A stretch of DNA of 64,000 bases from Arabidopsis thaliana (lineage: Eukaryota; Streptophyta; Magnoliopsida; Brassicales; Brassicaceae): assembly GCF_000001735.4 (NCBI RefSeq), contig NC_003074.8:4402101-4466100 (forward strand), given 5' to 3'. The notes under the pieces were generated by a model. It made no database searches. It saw only the letters and a program-made list of their open reading frames with translations, and was not told the origin of the DNA. This document shows, piece by piece, positions 1 through 9,833 of this stretch. Position numbers and translations under genes: made by a program. The number at the start of each line of letters is the position of its first letter. Positions within the stretch are counted from its first letter, which is position 1.

Positions 1-1300
1 TTTGTCGGCGTATCCAAAAAACTCCAAGTATTATATTATGTTTTCTCTCTCTTAATTTCAAACATCTTCCTTGTCATTTGTCAATACGATGCTACACGTT
101 AATAATTCTTCTCAAAGACATGCCCAACATGTTTTCATAAATCATGCATGTACTTCCACGTAATTATATTAGATGTTAATGCGACACCGTGTGATGTAAT
201 AATTGCATACATAATGTATGTTTGCGGTGTTTTAACATGTATATGAATCTAACTACGTAGCCTTCCAATGCTGCTAATCACCAATCATATTGCTATCTAA
301 TTTAATTGGTTCATTATTTATTTATAAGTCTCTTATACTAATAAAACGTTTTGATGGAAGTTAAACTTTTATTATTGAGCAACTGATGGAAGTTAAACTA
401 AGAATGTCAATTTATGAAAACAAAGCATCACTGCAAAAATTGTATGAACAAAAGGACCAATAAATCTCCACAATCATTTATGATTTTGCCCTAAAGAGAT
501 ACTATAATAATTAGGTAGAGAGAGAGAGAGAGAAACTCGGCTTTCTTTAAGACAACTATATGGGTTCCAACTAATTTCACATTGGATTCTACGATTTTAT
601 GACCGTTCGCTAGACTTCCATTTCCCATTGTTCTTGTTCATGTTCAGTGGCCATAACCTGACACGTGTACGGTGGAAGATGCAACTTCACGCACGTGTGT
701 GAGCTTTGCCTAAACACAGACAGATTACGTGCGATCTCTCGTGTGCGATGCTACTAGAGTAGTAGTTACTAGCTGTCACATATACAAAAAAGCGTGGCTC
801 ATCCATGGTTGGCTGACGTGGATTTAACGACGGTACTCAAGATTTTAACGCCTCACCGTTTAAGTTCCCCATTCAAAGAAGACAAAAACATCCTTGTTCC
901 CAAGGGGGAAAATAACATTTTTGCTTTCATCGAGAGGGGTAAAACAGGGAAATTTGGGAGATTAATGTGGAAGAGATCCCCAAGGTTGTCTTCAAACCAT
1001 AAACACCACGTGACAGAGAGACCAATTATACTCAAAAAGGTAAAGACCAATTTGAAAAACATTACAATTTTAATAATGCTCATAGACTCATAGTTAAAGA
1101 TTACAAGAACCAACTAACTAATTGACATTATCATTATCAAAATAAAAACCACCTAATTGCGAATTTATAGTTTTACAGTGGGATTGGTAAGACGTTTCTA
1201 ATATGCTTTCTTTTCAACTTTAGACCTTCTTCTCTCATTTCTCACAAAGCAAATCAAAAGTAAACTATAAATTGCTAATCATGCATATTAGTATATAATT
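1..1300. other. Intergenic, upstream of the neprosin gene
   Basis: No coding region is supported here. The stretch is AT-rich and holds a short GA microsatellite near 516-533. A 99-codon open frame at 794-1093 shows no family resemblance and no splice-linked continuation. The last few hundred bases probably contain the promoter of the neprosin-domain gene. Confidence 0.6.
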
Positions 1301-1384
1301 AACTAACTAAAAAAGGGAATGGGGTGGGGCCATTGGAGCGAGAAAGTGAGCAAAAAAAAGAGAGAGCCTCCACTATCTCTCAAA

Positions 1385-1392
1385 GCAGAGGA

Positions 1393-1423
<31 letters not shown>

Positions 1424-1432
1424 TTGAGAGAA
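1385..1432 (+). repeat. GA/GACA microsatellite in leader region
   Basis: A run of GA units passing into GACAGA units lies in the probable 5' leader of the neprosin-domain gene, about 250 bases before its start codon. A TTAGGGTTT telo-box-like word follows near 1552. Such purine-rich leader repeats are common in Arabidopsis. Confidence 0.6.
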
Positions 1433-1675
1433 AGTTTGGATTTTGATATGTGTGGTTGGATTTTTGTTACAAGGCAAAACCAGACCCACCTTCAAACTTG
1501 TCCCCACGAACTACATTATCATTGTTTTGTTCGAACTTCTTCTTCTTCTCGTTAGGGTTTTCTTTCATTGGCTCTGAGCTACTCTTTATTGCTTAGGCCT
1601 TAGTGTGTGTGTGTGAATCTTCTCAGCGAAAGCCAAGTTCTTTTCTTTGTTGGTGTTTCTGGGTTTATTGCGACA

Positions 1676-3641
1676 ATGGGAGCTGAGCATTTTAGCCTGG
1701 TGAAGTTCAATAGAGGTTTCTTTGTGTGTTTATGGGTGATGCTCTCGCTATCTTGCGCAGCAGCGAGCTATGGCTCTTCAAGGCAAAAGTTTGAGGTGAA
1801 GAAGCATTTGAATAGGCTCAACAAACCTCCTGTTAAGACTATTCAGGTTCTAACTCTCTTTCTTCTTTACTACTTTGTGTTTTCTCGTTTTGAGTTTGAT
1901 GGGAAACTGATGATTTCTGCTCTCTCTCCTGTTACTTTTTGTATGTTAATTGGCACAGTAATGAAGTTTTCACTCATTCTTAGTCTACACCAGTGTTTTA
2001 GTAACTGTTCATAGTTAATTCTGGATAAATCAGTAGTCCTGAAGTTTTTGAATTAGTGAGTTCTTATGTTCTTCTTTGTGGTTAAACAGAGTCCAGATGG
2101 AGATATAATCGACTGTATTCCTATTTCAAAGCAGCCAGCTTTTGACCACCCCTTCCTCAAAGACCACAAGATTCAGGTTCAAAGAAATAAAAAAATACTA
2201 ATGATTTAGTACTTTCTTGATATGTTTGGTTCTAAATCTGGTTTTTTGGTTTCTTGGTGTGTTCAGATGAGGCCTAGTTACCACCCAGAAGGGCTCTTTG
2301 ATGACAATAAGGTATCTGCTGAACCAAAGGGGAAAGAAACTCATATCCCTCAGTTGTGGCACCGGTATGGCAAATGTACTGAAGGAACCATTCCCATGAG
2401 GAGGACAAGGGAGGATGATGTGTTGAGAGCAAGTTCAGTTAAAAGATATGGCAAGAAGAAGCATAGGTCTGTTCCTATTCCTAAATCTGCGGAACCCGAC
2501 CTCATCAACCAAAATGGTCATCAAGTGAGGGATATCAAGAAATGCTTCATTTTTTAATTACTTTTGTAGTTGCTTTGTTAAGTATGAGTCATTTTGATCT
2601 AAGCTTTGGTTTCTTGAACTCTTCAATGAGATTAGCACGCCATAGCTTATGTGGAAGGAGATAAGTACTACGGAGCTAAGGCGACTTTGAATGTGTGGGA
2701 GCCAAAGATACAGAACACAAACGAATTCAGCTTGTCGCAGATATGGCTTTTGGGGGGTTCCTTTGGACAAGATCTTAACAGTATTGAAGCTGGCTGGCAG
2801 GTAAGACATTTTCATCATTTGGAGATGTAAAGATGACTTGTGCAATTTATTGTGTGTTTTGATTGTGTGGTGCTTACAACAGGTGAGTCCGGATCTATAT
2901 GGAGACAATAACACAAGACTCTTCACTTACTGGACTGTAAGATTTTAAAACTCCCTTTGAATTGAATATTTGTGGTGTATGTGTAATATAGCATGATGTT
3001 CTTACGTTGCTCAATCTTTCTTCTTCCAGAGTGATGCCTATCAAGCTACCGGTTGCTACAATCTTCTTTGCTCAGGTTTCATTCAAATCAACAGTGACAT
3101 AGCAATGGGAGCAAGCATCTCACCAGTCTCTGGATACCGCAATTCCCAGTATGATATCAGTATTCTAATCTGGAAGGTACTTGTGTCAGAACTGAAATCT
3201 TTTGTTTCTCTAAAGAAAAACTGAAACCTTGAGGCTGAATGTGTTATGTTGAACATGTCATAGGATCCAAAGGAGGGACATTGGTGGATGCAATTTGGGA
3301 ATGGGTATGTTTTGGGGTACTGGCCATCATTTCTGTTCTCCTACCTAACAGAAAGTGCATCGATGATCGAATGGGGAGGAGAAGTTGTGAACTCACAGTC
3401 AGAAGGCCACCACACTTGGACACAGATGGGAAGTGGTCACTTTCCAGAAGAAGGTTTCAGTAAAGCAAGTTACTTTCGGAACATTCAAGTCGTAGATGGA
3501 TCCAACAACCTCAAAGCACCAAAAGGACTTGGTACATTCACCGAGAAGTCCAACTGTTATGATGTTCAAACGGGAAGCAATGATGACTGGGGACATTACT
3601 TCTACTACGGTGGTCCCGGTAAGAACAAGAACTGCCCATAA
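1676..3641 (+). CDS. Neprosin-domain (DUF239) secreted protein, 419 aa
   Basis: Seven exons, all joined in phase 0: 1676-1846, 2090-2176, 2267-2524, 2636-2800, 2883-2936, 3030-3176, 3264-3641. The product has an N-terminal signal peptide (about residues 1-30, hydrophobic stretch [16 protein letters not shown]), then the neprosin activation-peptide region (DUF4409, roughly 45-170) and the neprosin domain (roughly 180-419). The domain carries the EAGWQV and EWGGE stretches, whose glutamates may be the catalytic pair of this glutamic-peptidase family; that assignment is inference. An open frame extends upstream of 1676, but it has no ATG before this one. The protein is probably secreted to the wall or vacuole. 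Peptidase activity is known for the Nepenthes founder, while the Arabidopsis members are mostly untested. By order this is At3g13510. Confidence 0.93.
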
Positions 3642-6600
3642 ACCCGGGCATGTGTAGTGTTTACTCAGCTTGTATCTCTCTTTCAGTCTTGTGAATTTCC
3701 TCCTTCTTGGGTAGTATTAGGCTGTAGTAAGAAAGTGAAGTAGTGATATGTATGTGTAAGCTCTCTCAGTGATGGGAAGTTTTGTAGGTTTGTGTGGTTT
3801 TAACTTAATGATAAGGTGTTTGTTTGTAGTAGTAGTCTCCATGTAACTAGATGGGGGAAAAGTAGGTGTGACTTTAAGTTTCTTAAAAGCTCAAAGAAAC
3901 TTTAGCCCTTAGTATCAGTGTATCACATTGATGTCTCCTTTGTATGTCTCCTCTTTGATCACTCATTCCTTCACCAGATTATTAAATCGCCTCTTAATGC
4001 TTTGTGTTGCTTCCAAATCCTCTTTGTCTCGCAACATTGAAAGACAAAAGCACCACTGGAGATTTAAGGTTAAATAGCAAGTTCACTTTCCACATTATCA
4101 TTTGGTCTCTATTTACGTTGGATGAATATTAACAATCTCAACTCATTGACAGAAACATAACTCAAAAATTCAGTCACTTAAGCCTCCACCGTAACAGAAC
4201 CCAATTTTCCAACCTGAGGATTAATGGACGGTGTTGGTTTTCACAAATCATATGGGCTAAGATTTATTTATAAATGGGCTTACAAAAGCACAATGTTATG
4301 TTATCCTCCAAATTCGGGCCTCTTAACACTTGTACACAACTACACATGATATGAATACAAGCATATCTTCGTTCACATTTATTGCATCATTGCATATGTG
4401 TACACAAATAGTGAAGGGCAAATTTATCCTCGATCGTGGTCCACGAATAACGCGGACATGTAAACTAAAACTTGCATAGTAGATGTTGTCAAAAGAAAAT
4501 ATCCAAAATTTGGTACTCGTTTGATGATTTATAAACATTACTTTTTCTAAAATTTAACTTTCCAGGTAATGCTGCAAATTAATTTCTTCTGGTATAGTGT
4601 ATATGAGATCACGTTAGATATTTTTCAGCCACATCGATCTGAAATATTTATACAACTTTTCAGCAAATTATATATATATATATATATATTTTATTTTTTT
4701 TAAATCTATAATATTATCTCATTTACAGAAATTTTTGGTGATAAAGAAAATGCTTGACAGTAGCATACTAGTTTTTTATTTTATTTTTTGGTTTAACAGT
4801 AGCAAACTACTTTCCATATAATTATTTCTCAAAATGTAAAAAGGAACATAACAATAAAGTTCACTTAGCAAAAATACAAAATCAAATGGAAGATGTTTTC
4901 AAAGAATATAAGATAGTCGAAAATGCAATTAATTTCAAATTCCAACAACGTTACATTTTCAAATTAAAAAAGAAAGTGAACGTTAACATTGTTAAAGTTT
5001 GTCATCATCATGCACTGGTTGTTAAACTGTTATAATTTATAAGAAGAAAATGAAAGAGACTTAAAAAAAAAAAAAAAAAAAAAAATCTTGTAAAAAATTT
5101 AATCAAAGAAAAATTTCGAGGTCACTTCTTCTATTCAAACTAAAAATACAACTATGTAAATATATCAATGTATTAATATAAATTTCATGAATATTATAAA
5201 GTATATAAATATAAAAAGCAAAATGAAAAGAAAGGAGCTATTCATTTTGTTTTGGAACTTGGAAAACAACAACAATTAGTTTCATTGGTTGGGGCCACAT
5301 TTGTAGTGAAACCCCATGCTTATAATAATGCATGTTTTGGTATTCAAGCTTTCCGGCTAGTTTCTTTACTGTTTAATGAAAACAAATATATAAGCCGTTG
5401 CAATATTGAATACTAATGATTTTAAGCAAATAAATGGCCGACATATAAACTATAGAAAAATTAACAGATGTGAAAAAGGATCTTGGGAAAGGAGGTGGTT
5501 GGTCATTTTCATAGTTTGGTATGACATGAAAATGTGAACGTTGGAGAAAAGCATTAACATTAATTTCAACTAAACCCTAAAGGCTAAAACGGCGAATTGA
5601 TCCTTTAGTTACGCAATCAACTTTAGAACTACAAATCCACAAAGGAATTAAAAACAAAAGCAAAAAATTAAAACCAAGTCCTTGAATCCCTGAATTTCAT
5701 ATAAAACTAGGTATTGAGTGTTCATACCCTATTCTTTAGATTCACGAATCATGAGTCAACATAAGGATACCAAATCTTATAAAACTACTATTTTCCAGGA
5801 AAAGAAATTATTTTTAAACGTGGAGATCATACATATATAAAGCTCGATACAATGTATACGAAAGGTTATAGAAGTATTAAAAAATGGAACACGCATTGCA
5901 TAATTTATTTTGAACGTAGACTTTACCATCTGTATTTTTAACCATATTAGGAGAAAAAAAAAATTGAATCTTGAATGTCAAAGACATTTCTAGAATCTAA
6001 AACCCCACTGAATAGCAAAACCCATACGAAGGCTACACGCAATTTACGTATATTCAAAGCAATACTTTCGTCTAATCTACCGTATGAATTATATTAGAAC
6101 AAGATGTCAATACTAAAGCTACAATTAGAAAAAAAAAGAATAAAACATTTTAGTAATGAATGAGTGGTGAGGTTGTAAAGAGAGAACAGAGTGGTTGAGA
6201 AAGACAACAATGTAGTTTGGGCCAAGAGACAGCCAATCTCTGCCAGCTGTTTAAACTATTTGGACAACCTGTTTTGTTTCATTCTTATTCAAGAATAACA
6301 TCCAATTTCCAATCACATTTTCCATATCAACAAATGTTTTTGAAAAATTATTCATTCCCTAAGTGCTTTGTTTAGTTGGATCCTTAAATATTCTGAAGCT
6401 ACTCATCAATAATTCAATATCATGATGCAATTCGGTAGCTAATTCACCCTACAATTTAATTAGAACAAATGTATCAATGTAGTGCAAAAAAAAAAAAAAA
6501 AACAGATTTTAGGTATTTTCGTTCCTATAATCTCATTAACACCAGTTGAAATTCCATTATTTTCAAAAGTAATTGCATTTTTAAAAATTTAAATAGAAAA

Positions 6601-6860
6601 AGTTCATTAAAATACATGATATTAACCGTTTAAATTAAAAGTTTTTTGAGTTTTTTTTTTTAATATGTGTGAAAACACTTCAAAAAGGACATTAGATTTG
6701 AAACAGAAATATATCTTTATAAAGAAATGGTTTCTGTTTCTTGTTTTTTATCTTCTGTATTATTGTGCTGTAATTCGGATGCCTTTTCCTTTACTAAAAA
6801 GTTAAGTAAATTACTAAGCGAAATATTTTATAGAGACGTCTCTGGAAAAAACATTCCCAA
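3642..6860. other. AT-rich intergenic region
   Basis: About 3.2 kb without a supported gene. The first 250 bases are the likely 3' UTR of the neprosin gene. The rest is strongly AT-rich, with a TA microsatellite near 4672-4690, an A-run near 5064-5085 and another near 6487-6502. The open frames are short and lack family resemblance. I saw no tRNA-like or C/D-box-like structure. Confidence 0.6.
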
Positions 6861-6868
6861 AATTGGCT

Positions 6869-6876
6869 TATAAATA
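6869..6876 (+). promoter_or_regulatory. TATA box of AGP12
   Basis: TATAAATA lies 118 bases upstream of the AGP12 start codon. This would put transcription start near 6900 and give a leader of about 85 bases. Confidence 0.6.
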
Positions 6877-6986
6877 CTTTCAAAACCACAAGGCCACAAC
6901 TCATCATTCGCACCAAAGAGAAGAACAAAACATCATCATATATTCTATTGACTAGATTAATTTCTTCTAAGTGCAAAAGAGGAGAA

Positions 6987-7169
6987 ATGGAGTCAATGAA
7001 GATGAAGCTCATAGTGGTGTTGATGGTGGCTATTGTGGCTTTCTCCGCCGTAGGAAACGTGGCTGCGCAGACAGAGGCTCCGGCTCCAAGTCCTACTTCC
7101 GATGCTGCTATGTTTGTCCCGGCATTGTTTGCATCTGTTGCTGCTTTGGCATCAGGGTTTCTCTTCTAA
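6987..7169 (+). CDS. AGP12: Arabinogalactan peptide 12, 60 aa
   Basis: A short single-exon gene. The product has a signal peptide (about 1-26, ending near VAA), a tiny mature peptide containing TEAPAPSPTSDA, and a hydrophobic C-terminal GPI-attachment signal ending in GFLF. The Ala-Pro and Ser-Pro dipeptides are the expected sites of proline hydroxylation and arabinogalactan addition. After processing, only about a dozen residues would remain, anchored at the outer face of the plasma membrane. The open frame runs 13 codons further upstream, but the MES start is the one that places the signal peptide at the N-terminus. The gene stands alone between a long AT-rich gap and a repeat-bearing spacer. 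By order this is At3g13520. Confidence 0.95.
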   Translation: MESMKMKLIVVLMVAIVAFSAVGNVAAQTEAPAPSPTSDAAMFVPALFASVAALASGFLF

Positions 7170-8456
7170 ACCAATCTCCACATTTCATTGAGTTAGGTTC
7201 TAAATTGTTTTGCCTTTTACTTTCGTTTATGTCTTATGGCATGAGCTTTTTGTTATTTGTTTCTAATATTTGGACTACTATGTGTTGTGTGTATATGATT
7301 CATAATTAATACTATATTTATGGATTGATTTCTTTCTATCAATGTTTTTCCGAGTCTTGGTTAATCTACAGTAACCATAAGAAAAACATCACATGCAAGA
7401 TATCTAATCTAAGTCCACACAAACGATGTAAACCTCACATCTTCGAGGGGTATGATCAATGATGCGATGAGCTGTGAAATTTTGGAAGGTTGTGATATCT
7501 TTGAAAGATGTGTGGTAATTATCATGATGATGATGCTATGGCTTCGAGATTTTCTCAATAAAATTCTAGTGAAACTACTTTTCACTAAAAATAAAACAAA
7601 TAAAAGTAAAACTGTGGGCACAACAATAAAGCTCCAAAATGAGACAAGAAGGATATGAGGAATATATTGCACTTGCATCAAACATGCTTCAAAACTCAAA
7701 AGGATCAAATATATTCATAAAGCATTCCATTTTACATTGTAAAGGCTAGAGAATTTAGTCATAGAAAAAATTCATAGCCAATAATGTTTTTGGTATAGTT
7801 AGAGTTGAAACATAGCTTGAATATCGGTGCCAAGGGCCTATGAGATTAACTTTACACTAGCTAAGTTTCAGACCAACCGAACACAAAACCACCCACTAAT
7901 CAAGTAAGAGAATAAACAAAAGGTTTTAATATTTGGAGCATGGGATGCTATCAGACAACAACATGTTAAGCCATGTGAGATGCATAGAGGAAAAGTGGTC
8001 AGCAGCAAGAATGGGCCCATAACCTTAGCTTCGTTTTCCTCCCTCTCTATTTGAGGAAGCGATCGAAAAGCTTTTGTAAGTGGCCGCCAGTTTTATTTTT
8101 TAGTTTGATTGATTCCTTTTTATTTCTAGAAAGTTCACTAACAAAAATTTAAATTAATAAAAACTTGTTGGCATGCGAATCAAAAGAACAATGGATGATG
8201 ACACACAATCTTGATGGAAACCAATCCCTTTAAGACAACGCTAAAGATTGAATACAACTTTTCTTTTGATTGGCTGTTGTATATATAACTTTGCACATAA
8301 GATATTGAGAACAGCTCTCTACCTTCTAGGCCTCAATTCTTTTTTTTTCTTACTGAAATGCGAATCCTGGTCTCTGTCCAATGAAAATGGTAATGCAGAA
8401 GCAAAAGAACAATAAGGCACAAAACAATATGAGAAAATGGGTTGATTCTGAATAAT
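7170..8456. other. Intergenic spacer after AGP12
   Basis: The first 150 bases or so are the AGP12 3' UTR. The remainder is AT-rich with no supported gene. The short overlapping frames on both strands at 7409-7708 have no recognisable domain. Confidence 0.55.
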
Positions 8457-8553
8457 ATCCGTTAGTTTGACTCTGAATTTTGCATATTTTCTTAAGTTTA
8501 GGTATGAAGTTCAAATAAAGATGCGGTTTGGGTATGAAAATACCTTACAAATT
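8457..8553 (+). repeat. 97-bp direct repeat, copy A
   Basis: This block recurs 210 bases downstream at 8667-8763 with about 6 mismatches (near 94% identity). It includes a TTTTGCATATTTTCTTAAG stretch and GCGGTTTGGGTAT. A further shared word, GGTAATGCAGAAGCAA, precedes each half (about 8389 and 8567), so the duplicated unit is probably longer than 97 bases. Confidence 0.85.
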
Positions 8554-8666
8554 TTCATTGTCCTCTTGGTAATGCAGAAGCAAGAATACACTGAAAAATG
8601 ACGTCGTTTTGAACACGTCATTATCCACGTGTTTGCTGACTCAGAATTTTTACGGTGTTGACTAAC

Positions 8667-8763
8667 ATCCGTTAATTTGACTCTAAATTTTGCATATTTT
8701 CTTAAGTTTAGGTATGAAATTCAAATAAAAATGCGGTTTGGGTATACAAATACCTTACAAATT
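8667..8763 (+). repeat. 97-bp direct repeat, copy B
   Basis: Second copy of the 8457-8553 block. A partial third echo (GTTTGGGTATAAAAATAC) follows at about 8765. Between the copies lie GACGTCGTTTT and CCACGTGT, G-box and ACGT-core words. The pair resembles fragments of a dispersed repeat, but I cannot name the family. Confidence 0.8.
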
Positions 8764-8884
8764 AGTTTGGGTATAAAAATACATTACGAAAAAAATACAG
8801 AAAATACTATTTTCCCAAAAAAAAATAGTCCGTAACAGCGTGGTGGGTAATCTCTCAGGTATTATAGGAGACATCAAACAATAA

Positions 8885-8983
8885 TGGGCCAACACAAAAG
8901 GCCCAAGGCCCATACTAAAGAGTCAACGACATGAAAACCTAGAACGAGACTTATAAATAAGGTGTGTTCCTCTCGAACCCTAA
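8885..8983 (+). promoter_or_regulatory. Site II / TATA / telo-box promoter of the snoRNA gene
   Basis: Three site II words lie close together: TGGGCC at 8885-8890, GGCCCA at 8900-8905 and GGCCCA at 8907-8912. A TATA element, TTATAAATAA, is at 8951-8960, and a telo-box, AACCCTAA, is at 8976-8983 near the expected start of transcription. Site II plus telo-box is the usual promoter signature of Arabidopsis ribosomal-protein and snoRNA genes. The only product I find downstream on this strand before the convergent kinase gene is the C/D snoRNA at 9066-9156. Confidence 0.7.
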
Positions 8984-9065
8984 TTAGTCGTCACCTTTCT
9001 TCTTCCTTCGATTCAGTTGATTTTCTCAAAAGTGTTTTTTTCTTTCATTTTTTCGGAACGATGAT

Positions 9066-9156
9066 GGTGCAGTGATGATGGGTATAAATCTCGTTAATCT
9101 GAATTTTTGTTAATGAAGATACTTACTTCCCAACCATTCATTAATATCTGAGCACC
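9066..9156 (+). ncRNA. Box C/D snoRNA, predicted 25S rRNA guide
   Basis: All the parts of a C/D snoRNA are present in order. A 5-bp terminal stem is formed by GGTGC (9066-9070) and GCACC (9152-9156). Box C is GTGATGA at 9072-9078, box D' is CTGA at 9099-9102, a degenerate C' (AATGAAG) is near 9112-9118, and box D is CTGA at 9148-9151. The 12 bases immediately 5' of D' (9087-9098, AATCTCGTTAAT) are perfectly complementary to the conserved 25S rRNA stretch AUUAACGAGAUU. A second segment, CCATTCAT (9134-9141), complements AUGAAUGG, which directly precedes it in 25S, so 20 consecutive rRNA bases could pair. By the D+5 rule the methylated base would be the second A of AUUAA. The rRNA sequence is recalled from memory. 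The site II/telo-box promoter suggests independent Pol II transcription. Confidence 0.82.
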
Positions 9157-9833
9157 TTCGTCTTTATTCAGTTTTATGTTTTTTTGATGATCGCACATAG
9201 TTCTTCTTCGAAGCCTTTAGATTCGCTCTAAAAGTGGTTTTGAGGATTTTATTTGTGCGTAAAGTAAATGATCCTATCTGCTTGAGTAATCTCTGTTATG
9301 TGTTAACCATAGAGTTATGCTCCAATGTTATAGGATCACATTTATTTTATGATTCAAAAACTTTGCTAGGATTCATATAATCAATGGCTAGTGTTTCTTT
9401 GAAAACGAGATTGAACTGAATTGGACTATAACAATACGAATGAGCTTGCAATGGGACTTAATTAAGGCACCAATGAATTTGGAGATGCGAAATTTTGGAT
9501 TGATGAACAAAAACTGTCACTGACAATCACAGATTCCGACTCATGAATTAAGGAACCGATGATTATAAATTTATAACAGTCTCAATTAAGAATCGATCAC
9601 ATAAATACAACTCCCCTAAAGAAGGCTAGCAAGAGCAGTATATATATTACAAAAACCACAAGTGTTGGCATCTCTCGAGGGACTAAAAACACAAGAGAAG
9701 CCACAACTAAACAATTACAAATCTTTTAAGTTTCACATTTTGTAAATGGAAGGGAAGAAGAACAGGCACTTTCTTCTTGGAAAAATGGGAGTAAATGTAC
9801 AGTCCCCCAAGGGATATTATCGTTTTGGTGGAC
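9157..9833. other. Convergent spacer between snoRNA and MAP3KE1
   Basis: No open frame or second RNA gene is supported. It contains the likely 3' part of the snoRNA precursor and, from about 9600, the 3' UTR of the minus-strand kinase gene. A lone TGATGAT near 9187 has no partner D box or closing stem within snoRNA range. Confidence 0.5.

Noticed and set aside
794-1093. 99-codon open frame before the neprosin gene
   Set aside because: No domain, no signal for splicing into other exons, and a mirrored frame of similar length exists on the other strand.
9185-9290. Possible second C/D snoRNA starting at TGATGAT near 9187
   Set aside because: No CTGA at the right distance (only TCTGCTT) and no closing stem.
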